The notes below the pieces were generated by a model. It had not been told where the DNA came from and ran no database searches. It saw only the letters and a program-made list of their open reading frames with translations. DNA of 64,000 nucleotides from JBFGFX01 sp965232455 (lineage in GTDB: Bacteria > Pseudomonadota > Gammaproteobacteria > Steroidobacterales > Woeseiaceae), in the NCBI GenBank assembly GCA_965232455.1, contig OZ246981.1:1054001-1118000 (forward strand). The letters run 5' to 3'. The position numbers and the translations under genes were made by a program. Below, piece after piece: positions 1 to 8,940 of the stretch (positions are counted from its first letter, which is position 1; each line of letters starts with the position of its first letter).

Positions 1-68
1 TCGTCACCGGAAAACGCTGGCCAAAATTGTTCGAGATCGAGCTGGTCGAAAAAACCGCCGCGAACTGA
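1..68 (+). CDS. C-terminal end of a protein cut by the window start
   Basis: Frame 3 is open from the first base and ends at the TGA at 66-68. It gives about 21 residues, VTGKRWPKLFEIELVEKTAA followed by N. The fragment is too short to assign. It is reported because the frame is open to the edge with plausible codons and the next gene is convergent. Confidence 0.45.
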   Translation, partial: VTGKRWPKLFEIELVEKTAAN

Positions 69-105
69 ATTCCTTCCGCCGGCGCCGTGTGTCGCGTCCG
101 CGAGA

Positions 106-534
106 CTAGTCCGTTGTTTCCCTGTCCTTGACGCCCGAAACGTGGGACGAGATCGCGCGCCATTGTCCGTCTTCTTTTATCAGGACGTTGCTGGATTTGT
201 AGGTGTATGTCTCGGCCACGCCGGCGCCGTCCACAATAGCCACCGAGTCCTTGTAGATCGCCAGCCTTTCGATACGGAACTCGAATTTGCCGGGATCCCA
301 CTGATTGTTACGAATGTAGTCCAGTTCTTTCGCTTTGGTGGACCGGTTACCCTCGGCATCTATCATCTCGAAACTGTCGTGCAACAGGCTGTCCAGCAGT
401 TCGACGTCTTGCGTTCGATAGGCCTGCGGCCAAAGCACCGTCTTGATGTGACGCAGGGTCTGTTCGTCATCGGCGTGCGATATTGGCGAAGCAAAGAGCA
501 TCCCGGTGAAAAAAATCAAACTGAAATGACGCAT
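106..534 (-). CDS. Exported NTF2-like (DUF4440/SnoaL-type) protein
   Basis: A 142-residue protein with an N-terminal signal peptide (residues 1-21, hydrophobic core LIFFTGMLFA, cut after SHA). The mature part has the alpha+beta cone pattern of the NTF2-like superfamily: a helix containing LLDSLLHDSFEMIDAEG, then strands around FEFRIERLAIY, VAIVDGAGVAET and a final strand beginning WRAISSHVSG. Periplasmic proteins of this type (DUF4440) have no single known reaction and often bind small hydrophobic ligands. It stands alone and is followed convergently by the partial gene at the window start. The family assignment is by pattern only. Confidence 0.7.
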   Translation of the reverse strand: MRHFSLIFFTGMLFASPISHADDEQTLRHIKTVLWPQAYRTQDVELLDSLLHDSFEMIDAEGNRSTKAKELDYIRNNQWDPGKFEFRIERLAIYKDSVAIVDGAGVAETYTYKSSNVLIKEDGQWRAISSHVSGVKDRETTD

Positions 535-972
535 ACGAACCCCCGATTGAGTTGCTGGTAATGGCGCAATGGATCTTGGACAAGAGGCGAGGTTATGGCG
601 ACGACGTGCGCACGCATGTCCTCCGCACTTTCTGTGGATAGCCTGGAGTTTCCGACTCTCGCATAGCTGCCTGGCCCGTCGTAAGCTCTTGAGAAAGTGG
701 ATGACAGGTGTCTTACGTTCTCCGTATCGACCAACGACTCATAACATACGTTCCATGTTTCCGCGGAAACTTTTCTCGAATCTACTTGAAGAAATGTTAG
801 TAAATATTTACAGAGTTGAGAGATTTTCTATCATCCGGCGATCGGGACTCGCGATGCACGATGCGCCCGAATTCCCTGGACACCCCACGTAACGTTTGGC
901 CATGCGGATAATCCGGTCTTTGTTGATCGGGTAGTATGTGCCGATCCATGCGTGCGCAGGGGAGCCGAGCGG
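535..972. other. Intergenic region with no supported gene
   Basis: About 440 bases between two divergent genes. It should hold both promoters. The only structure I see is the palindrome TTTCCGCGGAAA near 767-778. Open frames here have no convincing start or composition, so none is annotated. Confidence 0.5.
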
Positions 973-1557
973 ATGTCACACGAGCAGGTTTACGTGCCCG
1001 AGGGGATCACGTTTGGTAATCGGGTTCTGCGTGTCCCGTCGGTTTTGATTGCTCTTTCGCACAGCGGCTTTTTGGGCGATACGCGCAGCGGCGGAGGATA
1101 CACCTGGGTGAATCGTGGCGATCCCGTTGGCGTTTTTCACCTGCGAACGGTCAAACCCGGTGTCCTTGGCTGGCTGGCGGGAGAGAAAGTGCACAGTGTG
1201 GACGTTCCCTGCCCGGCAAGCGGGCTGTTCGTTCACCGTACATTCGACTTCGCTACGTCCGAGGAAAGTTCGCTCACCGCGATACTCCTACCGGACGACG
1301 AACCGACCGCCGAGGACGGCGCCTATATGTTCAGCGCATTGACACGCGTGTGCTGGGACAATCGGGACACTTTTCTGAAGAATTCGCGGTACTGGTCGAT
1401 GGAAGCGTTCAGCGCCGACGAGCTAAAGGATTTGCTGGACAAGCAGGTATCGCTCGAATGCCGAACGATTGACGCCATGCCGCGCTACAAGGACTACTTC
1501 GACGAAGCGAGAACAAGATATCCGAATCTTCGTCCACATCTGAAACACTTGCGATAA
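973..1557 (+). CDS. Conserved-looking hypothetical protein
   Basis: A 194-residue soluble protein with no signal peptide and no family I recognise. It has mixed alpha/beta content, a Gly-rich patch (DTRSGGGYTWVNRGDP) near residues 30-45 and a helical charged C-terminus rich in Arg and Lys. A GTG in the same frame lies at 952, but the ATG at 973 has AGGGGAG at 958-964 at normal spacing, so I start there. GC-rich codon use like the core genes supports real coding. It is convergent with the PQQ dehydrogenase gene. Confidence 0.6.
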   Translation: MSHEQVYVPEGITFGNRVLRVPSVLIALSHSGFLGDTRSGGGYTWVNRGDPVGVFHLRTVKPGVLGWLAGEKVHSVDVPCPASGLFVHRTFDFATSEESSLTAILLPDDEPTAEDGAYMFSALTRVCWDNRDTFLKNSRYWSMEAFSADELKDLLDKQVSLECRTIDAMPRYKDYFDEARTRYPNLRPHLKHLR

Positions 1558-1588
1558 AAGTATGCGAACGGCGTCATGCCGTTACCGA

Positions 1589-3604
1589 CTAGTCCTCTGG
1601 CAGGGCAAATGCCACCACCGTATCCCCCAATCGCGTCCCGGCGCGTGCGTTGCCGCCGGCGTAAATCACGACGTACTGCCGACCCTCCCACTGATACGTC
1701 ATCGGCGTGGCCTGGCCGCCGGCAGGTAAACGCCCGCGCCAGAGTTCTGCACCGTTCGATACGTCGAAGGCCCGCAGGTAGTCGTCCATCGCCGCGCCGA
1801 TGAACACTAGCCCGCCCGCCGTGACGATCGGGCCGCCGAAATTCGGCGTACCCAGTTTGCTCCCGGGGCCGGGTGCGAGGTCTTCCGTCGTGCCGAGCGT
1901 CTTCCTCCAGACGATGGCGCCGCTCGCCAGATCGACTCCGGCAATGACGCCCCAGGGCGGCGGGTTGCAGGGAAGGCCGATCGGCGACATCAGCGTTTCG
2001 CGTTTCATGCCGAAAGGCGCGCCCTCCTGCGGCGACACTTCCTGGTCGTGGAACACTTCGCGGACTTCCTCGAATCGGTCCTGCGGTATCAGGCTGACGT
2101 GGTGCGCCAAGTTGCTCATATTGATGACCAGCAGATTACGCGACGGGTCGAACGCGCCGCCGCCCCAGTTGGCGCCGCCGCCGGTAAACGGATAGACAAG
2201 CGTGCCCTGCTCGGAGGGCGGCGTGAATATCCCCTCGAACCGGGCGCTCTCGATCCGCTTCCGGCACGCCTGCCGGTCGAACCAGGTGATACCGAACGCA
2301 TCATCGGGAGACAGGGTGTTCGGCACGATGGGCGGCGTGGCCACCGGAAACGGTTGCGTCAGTGACAGGGATTCTCCGGGCGCCGCGCTCTGATCGACTG
2401 CGCGTTCTTCCACCGGCAGGAAAGGTTCACCGGTGTCGCGATCGAGAACGAAGACGAAGCCGGTCTTGGTGACCTGCGCCACCACGTCGTGCTCCGCGCC
2501 GTCTATCCAAACCGAATAGAGTCCCGGCTGGGCCGGCACGTCGTAGTCCCAGACGTCGTGATGAACGGTCTGGAAGCTCCACACCACCTCACCGGTTTCC
2601 CCATCGAGCGCAACGACCGAATTAGCGTAACGGTTGTCGCCGGGTCGCAGACCGCCGAAAAAATCGGGGCTGGGGCTCGATGTCGGCAGGAACACGAGAC
2701 CACGCTCGCGATCCACGGACATCGGCGCCCAGACGTTTGCGTGGCCTTCCCGCGGAACACCCGGTGCCTGCCAGGAGTTGCGTGCGGCGCTCGTTTCGTC
2801 CCGGGGGATCGGATCGAAGTCCCACTTCGCGGCGCCTGTCCAGACATCGAACGCGCGCACCGAACCTGCCGGCGCCGCCACGCGGGCATTGTCGCTGATG
2901 GCCGAGCCGACGATTACGGTGTCGCCGACCACGACCGGCGGCGACGTTATCTGAAACTCGCCCGGCCACCAGAGCTCCATGCCGGGATCGATGCGGACTT
3001 CGCCGTTCGAGCCGAAACTCCGGCAGCGCTCACCGCTTTCGGCGTCAATCGCAATCAAGCGGGCGTCGTTGGTGCCCATGAATAGGCGGTCGGGACAATC
3101 GAGGGGATCGTCGGGGTCGTGCCAATGCGTTACTCCGCGGCACACGAACTGATTGGCCGGCCGTTGATCCAGGTTGATCTCGGGATCGAATCGCCAGCGT
3201 TCGCCGCCGTCGCCGGGATCGAGCGCAATCACTTCGTTGAATGGGGTGCAGAAGACCAACGTGTCGTTGACCAGTATCGGCGTTCCCTCGGTGGCGGCGC
3301 GGCCCATTGCCCCGGGTTTACGATCCAGATCGCCCGTCCGGTATTCCCATTCGACCGCCAGTTCGGCAACGTTTTCGGAAGTTATCTGCGCCGCGGTGCT
3401 GTAACGATGGCCGCCCGCGTCGCCGCCGTAGTGTCGCCAGCCCGCAAAGCGGCCGACGGGCGCCGGCGGCCGTCGGGTGGGCTCGGCGCTGCCGTCGATA
3501 TCCAGATCGTCCGCGCCATCCAGGTAATGGATCATCGATCCGCCGAGGAAGGGGAGGCTCAGGACGACCAGCATGCCGACCAGGACGATCAGCGCCTTTT
3601 TCAC
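1589..3604 (-). CDS. Membrane-anchored PQQ-dependent dehydrogenase (quinoprotein)
   Basis: A 671-residue eight-bladed beta-propeller enzyme that oxidises an alcohol or sugar at the periplasmic face using pyrroloquinoline quinone. Residues 4-22 form one membrane segment or uncleaved signal. It therefore lacks the five-helix quinone-binding domain of classical Gcd, which is near 800 residues. Repeated docking motifs of the Ala-x-Asp-x-x-Thr-Gly-x-x-x-Trp kind are visible, for example ALDGETGEVVWSFQT and VLDRDTGEP. The substrate cannot be read from sequence, though the glucose/quinate/shikimate branch is the likeliest. An unknown gene lies 67 bases upstream on the same strand, probably cotranscribed. 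No PQQ biosynthesis genes are in the window. Confidence 0.88.
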   Translation of the reverse strand: MKKALIVLVGMLVVLSLPFLGGSMIHYLDGADDLDIDGSAEPTRRPPAPVGRFAGWRHYGGDAGGHRYSTAAQITSENVAELAVEWEYRTGDLDRKPGAMGRAATEGTPILVNDTLVFCTPFNEVIALDPGDGGERWRFDPEINLDQRPANQFVCRGVTHWHDPDDPLDCPDRLFMGTNDARLIAIDAESGERCRSFGSNGEVRIDPGMELWWPGEFQITSPPVVVGDTVIVGSAISDNARVAAPAGSVRAFDVWTGAAKWDFDPIPRDETSAARNSWQAPGVPREGHANVWAPMSVDRERGLVFLPTSSPSPDFFGGLRPGDNRYANSVVALDGETGEVVWSFQTVHHDVWDYDVPAQPGLYSVWIDGAEHDVVAQVTKTGFVFVLDRDTGEPFLPVEERAVDQSAAPGESLSLTQPFPVATPPIVPNTLSPDDAFGITWFDRQACRKRIESARFEGIFTPPSEQGTLVYPFTGGGANWGGGAFDPSRNLLVINMSNLAHHVSLIPQDRFEEVREVFHDQEVSPQEGAPFGMKRETLMSPIGLPCNPPPWGVIAGVDLASGAIVWRKTLGTTEDLAPGPGSKLGTPNFGGPIVTAGGLVFIGAAMDDYLRAFDVSNGAELWRGRLPAGGQATPMTYQWEGRQYVVIYAGGNARAGTRLGDTVVAFALPED

Positions 3605-3671
3605 GGTGTTACTTCACGGTCCGGCGGTGATTCAATCGGTCGATTCGACTGACCGGCGGGCAAGGTTCGCG

Positions 3672-4124
3672 TCAGGGATTGAGCCGCCAGACGTCGGAGC
3701 GCTGTTCCGTGGCGCCTTCGATAATGATTTCACCGACCTTGCACGGCGCGACGCCTTGGGAGTCTTCGCAGGACTGCAGAGCGGCTAGACGTTCTTTATG
3801 GGCCTTTTGCGTGAAATCCTCGGATTTGTCGCCGCCGTCGGGTTGCTGCCAGGCCATGGACTCGCTAGCCCGGTTTTGGACGTCTTCCGAGGAACCGAAC
3901 ACCGGCCGCTCGACGGCGGACGCCGTGCAGCGTGATTTGTCCCGGTTGACGATGACGTCGGAGGCGCCGTCCGCGAGCCAGATCATCTGCTCGAGCGCCA
4001 GCTCACAAGCGGCCCGCTCGACGAACTGCATTTCGACTTCACGTTCCTGGCAGATTGTCTTGCCGGCCGGTGCAATGCACTGGCTCAGTGTCAGCACAAA
4101 CACTTCTATCCATGCAGTATCCAT
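3672..4124 (-). CDS. Hypothetical cysteine-containing protein upstream of the PQQ dehydrogenase
   Basis: A 150-residue protein with no family I can name. It has five cysteines (in LSQC, TICQE, AACEL, SRCTA and QSCEDSQGVAPC, the last giving a sixth), an N-terminal helix and an acidic middle. There is no clear signal peptide, although Cys spacing of this kind often means disulfides. It is 67 bases upstream of the dehydrogenase on the same strand, so the two probably form an operon. A link to electron transfer or cofactor handling would be guesswork from position. Confidence 0.6.
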   Translation of the reverse strand: MDTAWIEVFVLTLSQCIAPAGKTICQEREVEMQFVERAACELALEQMIWLADGASDVIVNRDKSRCTASAVERPVFGSSEDVQNRASESMAWQQPDGGDKSEDFTQKAHKERLAALQSCEDSQGVAPCKVGEIIIEGATEQRSDVWRLNP

Positions 4125-4313
4125 TGGTTACGCTCCTGGTCGGCCGGCGTAGGATTGTCCATTCCGCACGGCGTGGCGAGATGTCCAATCGCTATTTTGA
4201 CCGTTAGATTAACAAAAATCTCCGGAAATCCACTGACAAGAATTCCGACGTCGGGCCTCGATGCGGTGATACTGCTATGATGCCGCGCCCGATCGTGCGA
4301 AAGGTGTAGGAAA

Positions 4314-6017
4314 TTGAAACATAAGGTCTCGTTCCCACTCGTGTTTTCCGCCGTCTGCCTGCTTGCCGCCTGCGGCGGTGAGGACAGGGCCCAGCCTGCG
4401 GTCATGGCCGAAGGCGCGGCCGGCGATCCGCTGGAGCCGGGGCTCTCGGTGCTAAGCCGCGATCGGATAGAAGCCCATCTTCGCTACCTGGCCGACGATG
4501 CGCGCCTGGGCAGGATGACCGGCACTCCCGAATACGACGAATCCGCCGCCTACGTCGCCGGGCATTTCGAGGAAATCGGGCTGGAACCCGCCGGTAACGA
4601 CGGCTGGTACCAGCGGGTGCCGATGCTCGCGAACCGGATCGACGTGGACTCGGCCACGCTGACTTACCATAAGGACAGCGGCGACGGCGCGATGCGCTGG
4701 AAAGAGGACTTTGTCATGAGCGGCGACACCGTCCGGCCGGAAACGGAGATCCGCGCCGAGGTCGTTTTTGCGGGCTTTGGCATTCACGCGCCCGAGATGG
4801 GGTACTCCGACTACGAGGGTGTCGACGTGAATGGCAAGGTGGTTGCCGTCTTCGGCGGCGCGCCGGATTCCTTCCCGCACAATGAACGCGCATTTTATTC
4901 GTCCCGTCTCACCAAAGCCGAGGAAGCGGTGGCGCGCGGCGCCATTGGTTCGATCTCACTGCGTTCGCGCGTCGATCAGCGCCGTTATTCGTGGAAACGC
5001 ATCGCGGAAAACGCAGGGGTCCGGCCGGGCATGTCGTGGGTAAACCTGTCCGGCGCCGCCGCCAACTATTTTCCCGAACTTCAGGGAGCCGCTGTGCTGA
5101 ACGTGCCGGCGGCCGAGGACCTATTCGGCAGTGCGCCAATCAGTTTTGAAGACGCGCTGGACGCGGCGGACGCGGGCACGCCGCTCTCCATACCGCTGGG
5201 CGTGGAGGTGACGCTGGCGCGAAAAACCGATCACGAGACGATCTCGAGCCCGAACGTGGTGGGCGTCCTCCGCGGCGCCGACCCGGAACTGGCCGACGAA
5301 TACGTGGTTTACACGGCTCACCTCGACCACGTTGGCACGGGCGCCGCGGTCAACGAGGACACGATCTACAACGGCATGTACGACAACGCGATGGGTGTGT
5401 CCCTGCTGATCGAGGCGGCGCGGGCGTTCAAAGCCATGCCGGAGCCGCCGCGACGATCCATCCTGTTCATTGCGCTCACTGGGGAAGAACGCGGGCTGGT
5501 GGGTTCCGATTACTTTGCCCACTATCCGACCGTGCCCGGCGATTCGCTCGTCGCCAACGTGAACCTCGACATGCCGCTGTTGCTCTATCCGCTGGCGGAC
5601 GTGATTGCGTTTGGCTCGGAGCACTCGTCGCTCGAGGCCGTCATCGCCGACGTCGTGGTGCACGAGGATTTCGTGCTGGCGCCCGATCCGGTCCCGGAGG
5701 AGGTGCTTTTTATTCGCAGCGATCAGTACTCGTTCGTGAAACAGGGCATCCCGTCAGTTTTTCTGGTGCCCGGTTTTACGTCAACGGATCCGGAGATCGA
5801 CGGAGGCGCGCGGTTCTCTGAGCACCTGCGCACGCACTATCATCAGCCGAGCGACGACCTGAGCCGGCCGATCGATTGGCCGTCGGCGGTTCGATTCGCG
5901 CGCGCCAACGTGCGCATTGGCCATGCGGTTGCCGAGCGCAGCGAACGCCCCAGCTGGAACGAAGGTGACTTTTTCGGCGACAAGTTCGCCCCCCGTCGCG
6001 AATCCGGGGGCCGCTAA
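4314..6017 (+). CDS. M28-family zinc metallopeptidase lipoprotein
   Basis: A 567-residue exported aminopeptidase-like enzyme. The start is the TTG at 4314, after AGGTGTAGGA. The N-terminus is a lipoprotein signal with lipobox LLAAC near residue 20. A protease-associated insert occupies roughly residues 130-270. The M28 catalytic core follows with all expected two-zinc ligands: TAHLDHVGTG (His), YDNAMGVS (bridging Asp), TGEERGLVGS (Glu pair), NLDMP (Asp) and THYHQPSDD (His). Proteins of this design release N-terminal residues from peptides at the outer or periplasmic face. It is divergent from the PQQ operon and convergent with the yheT-type gene. Confidence 0.9.
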   Translation: MKHKVSFPLVFSAVCLLAACGGEDRAQPAVMAEGAAGDPLEPGLSVLSRDRIEAHLRYLADDARLGRMTGTPEYDESAAYVAGHFEEIGLEPAGNDGWYQRVPMLANRIDVDSATLTYHKDSGDGAMRWKEDFVMSGDTVRPETEIRAEVVFAGFGIHAPEMGYSDYEGVDVNGKVVAVFGGAPDSFPHNERAFYSSRLTKAEEAVARGAIGSISLRSRVDQRRYSWKRIAENAGVRPGMSWVNLSGAAANYFPELQGAAVLNVPAAEDLFGSAPISFEDALDAADAGTPLSIPLGVEVTLARKTDHETISSPNVVGVLRGADPELADEYVVYTAHLDHVGTGAAVNEDTIYNGMYDNAMGVSLLIEAARAFKAMPEPPRRSILFIALTGEERGLVGSDYFAHYPTVPGDSLVANVNLDMPLLLYPLADVIAFGSEHSSLEAVIADVVVHEDFVLAPDPVPEEVLFIRSDQYSFVKQGIPSVFLVPGFTSTDPEIDGGARFSEHLRTHYHQPSDDLSRPIDWPSAVRFARANVRIGHAVAERSERPSWNEGDFFGDKFAPRRESGGR

Positions 6018-6050
6018 GACGCGGAGTTATCGCGCGCTTTCGCGACCAAT

Positions 6051-7127
6051 CTACTGTGTCGGGCTCTTGTCGACGGTGTTCAGGACTAGAGGCGCGCCAA
6101 GCGTCCGAGCGCCGGAGTCCTGCGCGTCGATCCGTTCGTGGAGAAAGTCGATGATCCGCCTGGGCAGGTAATACGCGGGATTCCACGGAGTGCCGCCGGC
6201 CACAAATCCCACGTGGCCGCCTTGATTGCTGATCTCCAGCGTAACCTGGCTCGATAACGCCTCGGGGCCGGGCAGCATGTCCGGCTTCATGAACGGATCG
6301 TCGCGGGAATTGATGATCAGGGTGGGGCGGTCGATACTGTGCAGGAAACCGAGGGAACTGCATTTCTCGTAATACTCGTCCTTGCCCGAGAATCCGTGCA
6401 GGGGGGCCGTGACGGCGTCGTCGAAGTCGGCAAACGTCGCCGCCCGCATTGCCCGGTTCCAGTCGAACGCCGCCGTGTGCCGATCGAATTTCGATTCGAC
6501 CGCATGCTTCATGCGTTTTAGCAAGTGTTTTTGATAAAACTTTGAAAATCCTTCAGTTAATGCATCGGCACAATGCTGCAAACTGAGTGGGACGCACACG
6601 GCCGCGGCGGCCGTGAGCGGCGTATCCGGACCGTCTTCTCCCAGGTACTTGAGCAGCACGTTGCCGCCCAGCGAGTAGCCGGCGGCCATCAGCGGGCCTT
6701 CGTGCCCCTCGCTTCTGAGTTTGTTCAGGAAGTAACGCAGGTCGTTGGTTTCGCCGGCGTGGTAGCGGCGGGGCAGGCGATTGCGGTAATCGCCGCAGTC
6801 CCGGAAGTGCAGCACGGCGGCGCGCCAGCCCTGATCGGCGGCCGCCTGCAGGACCTGCCGTGCGTAGGTCGATTCCGCCGAACTTTCCAGGCCGTGCAGG
6901 ACGATGAGCAGCGGCCGCTCGTCCGCCGTCTCGTCGCTGCCGGCCAGCCAGTCAACGACGGTAATGTCGCCGTCCGGCAGGTCGAGCGGCCGGCGCGTCA
7001 AGGTCGGTCGCGGCGCCCGCGGCAGCGGCAGGGAGGGGAATATGGTTTGCAGATGCCGGTTTTTGAGCCAACGGGCCGCCTGAAACCGGCTGTCGATAAT
7101 ACGTCCGTGTTTGTCGTTATCGGTCAT
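6051..7127 (-). CDS. yheT: YheT-family alpha/beta hydrolase
   Basis: A 358-residue cytoplasmic hydrolase of the YheT (EMB8/ABHD1-like) family. The oxyanion-hole region is VLHGLESS, the nucleophile elbow is AAGYSLGGN, the acid is in NSRDDPFM and the catalytic His in NQGGHVGF. The N-terminal AARWLKNRHLQTIFPSL is typical of the family. The natural substrate is unknown; esters or thioesters are inferred. In many Proteobacteria yheT-like genes sit near polyhydroxyalkanoate or lipid genes, and here it lies 181 bases downstream of phaR, separated from it by a terminator. Confidence 0.9.
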   Translation of the reverse strand: MTDNDKHGRIIDSRFQAARWLKNRHLQTIFPSLPLPRAPRPTLTRRPLDLPDGDITVVDWLAGSDETADERPLLIVLHGLESSAESTYARQVLQAAADQGWRAAVLHFRDCGDYRNRLPRRYHAGETNDLRYFLNKLRSEGHEGPLMAAGYSLGGNVLLKYLGEDGPDTPLTAAAAVCVPLSLQHCADALTEGFSKFYQKHLLKRMKHAVESKFDRHTAAFDWNRAMRAATFADFDDAVTAPLHGFSGKDEYYEKCSSLGFLHSIDRPTLIINSRDDPFMKPDMLPGPEALSSQVTLEISNQGGHVGFVAGGTPWNPAYYLPRRIIDFLHERIDAQDSGARTLGAPLVLNTVDKSPTQ

Positions 7128-7149
7128 AGGTTAAGCCCGTACGGCGCCG

Positions 7150-7179
7150 AAAAAAGGCCCCCCGCTTGCGCGGGGGGCC
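7150..7179 (-). terminator. Rho-independent terminator after phaR
   Basis: Perfect 10-bp stem GGCCCCCCGC (7156-7165) and GCGGGGGGCC (7170-7179) with loop TTGC. Read on the minus strand it is followed directly by six T (7155-7150). It ends phaR transcription before the yheT-type gene, so the latter needs its own promoter or read-through. Confidence 0.85.
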
Positions 7180-7308
7180 GGCCGTGGAGTAGACACTCCT
7201 TCAGGCAATTGCAGCAGGGGGCGGGGGAGCAAATCCCTGCTGCAGTGCACAAAATAGGGCATCAGATACCCTGCTGTCAAGTCCGATTCCGGCGCCGCCC
7301 CATAGTGA

Positions 7309-7815
7309 CTAGCTGGCCTTTTTGCGATTGCCCGGCAACTTGTCGCCGGTTTGCGCACGCTCTCTGGAGCCGCCGGAAAATCGCCGGAATACCTCATCCT
7401 GAAGGGTTTTCCATCGATTGAAGTTCTTCTGGGCGGCATCGGCGACCGCCTCGATCGGATCGACGCCGACCACCCGTTTTACCTGGCCTCTGAGGTTCTG
7501 CTGCTGCGTCATGAAAAGCTTCAGGCTTTGCTCCAGATACTTGGCCATGAAGCCCGGCATGACCTTGCCGTAGGAGCGGATGACCTGCGACAGGAAGTCC
7601 TCGCTCATGATGGCTTCGCCGTGTTGCTCCTGTTCGGCAATCACCTGCAGCAGGATGCTGCGGGTGATGTCGTCGCCGCTTTTTTTGTCGATGACGGTGA
7701 AATCGACCTTGTTCAGGACCAGGTCCTTGACGTCGGCGAGCGTGATGTAGCGGCTCTCTTCGGTGTCGTAAAGGCGCCGGTTCGGGTATTTTTTGATGAG
7801 GCGGGCTGTGCTCAT
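7309..7815 (-). CDS. phaR: Polyhydroxyalkanoate synthesis regulator PhaR
   Basis: A 168-residue DNA- and polymer-binding repressor that senses free PHA granule surface and controls phasin and PHA genes. The N-terminal PHB_acc_N domain is clear: LIKKYPNRRLYDTEESRYIT, then DVKDLVL and ITRSILLQVI. A PHB_acc-type helical segment follows with FLSQVIRSYGKVMPGFMAKY. The C-terminus is basic. The reading frame continues upstream to 7860, but the ATG at 7815 begins directly at the conserved domain and is preferred. No phaC, phaP or phaZ gene is in the window. Confidence 0.93.
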   Translation of the reverse strand: MSTARLIKKYPNRRLYDTEESRYITLADVKDLVLNKVDFTVIDKKSGDDITRSILLQVIAEQEQHGEAIMSEDFLSQVIRSYGKVMPGFMAKYLEQSLKLFMTQQQNLRGQVKRVVGVDPIEAVADAAQKNFNRWKTLQDEVFRRFSGGSRERAQTGDKLPGNRKKAS

Positions 7816-7942
7816 TTCCGATCTCTGGTGCTCAACGCAGGTCGCGTTCAGAAAATCCAAATGACTGATTTTTTGGGCAATCAGCTGTTGTCACCGGCCG
7901 TCCCTCTTAGGAAATGGCGTCTACGATAGCCGAATTCGCAGC

Positions 7943-8851
7943 TTAACAATAGTGTTGCAGTGCAATACTCTTTTGTCCGGACAACGCCGCGGGATTCCAG
8001 TGTTCGACCGCCCAGTCCCAGATGGTTGCGATCGACTCGGTCTTTAGCGTCTCCGGGGGCCGTTGGCCGAGCGCCGACAGCGCCGTTTGCAGCACGCGGC
8101 GGACGCCCTCCGACGGAATGGGCGGGGCGCCGGTCAATTTGCTGAGTTTACTCCCGTCGGCGTGTTCCACGACCGGAATGTGCGCGTATCGCGGCGATCG
8201 GAGGCCAAGCAGGCGCTGCAAATGAATCTGTCGGGGGGTCGATGCCAGCAGGTCTACTCCGCGCAGGACGTCGGTGATTCCCTGATGTGCATCGTCGACC
8301 ACCACGGCCAGGTGGTAGGCGATCAGTCCGTCGCGTCGCAGGACCACAAAATCGCCGGATTCAGACTCCAGCCGCTGCGACTGCGCGCCTTGCAGCCGGT
8401 CATTGAACTCGATGGGTTCATCGTCGGTGCGCACCCGGATAGCGACCTCCGTCTGCTCGCACCCGTCCCGGCAGGTGCCAGGGTACACGACACCGAGCGG
8501 ACCGCGCGGCTCATCGGCAAGTTCGCGCCGGGAGCACCCGCAGGGGTAAGCCAGGCTCGATTCGACCAACCGGTCTACGGCGGCGTGATGCTGTTGAGCG
8601 AATTCGCTCTGATAGCTGATCGGACCGTCCCACTCGAAGCCATAGCGCTCCAGCGCCTCGACGATCAGACGGTCGGCGCCGGCCTGTTCGCGCGGCGGGT
8701 CGATGTCTTCTATTCGCAGCAGCCAGCGGCCGCTGGCTTTGCGGGCGTCGAGATAGCTCGCGATCGCGGCCGTCAGGGAGCCGAAGTGCAGGGGGCCGGT
8801 GGGAGACGGTGCGAAACGCCCGACGTAGGTTCGGGTTTCGTCGGCTAACAC
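7943..8851 (-). CDS. gluQ: Glutamyl-queuosine tRNA(Asp) synthetase GluQRS
   Basis: A 302-residue truncated class I glutamyl-tRNA synthetase paralogue that attaches glutamate to queuosine in tRNA(Asp). The HIGH-type motif is in FAPSPTGPLHFGS and the KMSKS-type motif in KLSKLTGAPP. The zinc site is formed by YPCGCSRREL and YPGTCRDGC. The anticodon-binding domain of GltX is absent, as expected. The start codon is a GTG at 8851, just before the Rossmann fold. It lies downstream of dksA on the same strand, the usual gluQRS-dksA order. Confidence 0.95.
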   Translation of the reverse strand: MLADETRTYVGRFAPSPTGPLHFGSLTAAIASYLDARKASGRWLLRIEDIDPPREQAGADRLIVEALERYGFEWDGPISYQSEFAQQHHAAVDRLVESSLAYPCGCSRRELADEPRGPLGVVYPGTCRDGCEQTEVAIRVRTDDEPIEFNDRLQGAQSQRLESESGDFVVLRRDGLIAYHLAVVVDDAHQGITDVLRGVDLLASTPRQIHLQRLLGLRSPRYAHIPVVEHADGSKLSKLTGAPPIPSEGVRRVLQTALSALGQRPPETLKTESIATIWDWAVEHWNPAALSGQKSIALQHYC

Positions 8852-8940
8852 GGCGGAGTGCCGTGACGAGCGGATCGGCGGCTCGCCGGCGCTCCAATCA
8901 TTCGTCCGGCAGCCGGTTCATTGCATTCCGTTTGCGAGGC

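Noticed and set aside
569..892. 107-residue plus-strand open frame before the gene at 973
   Set aside because: Unnatural Trp/Arg/Cys-rich composition, no ribosome-binding site and no recognisable domain.
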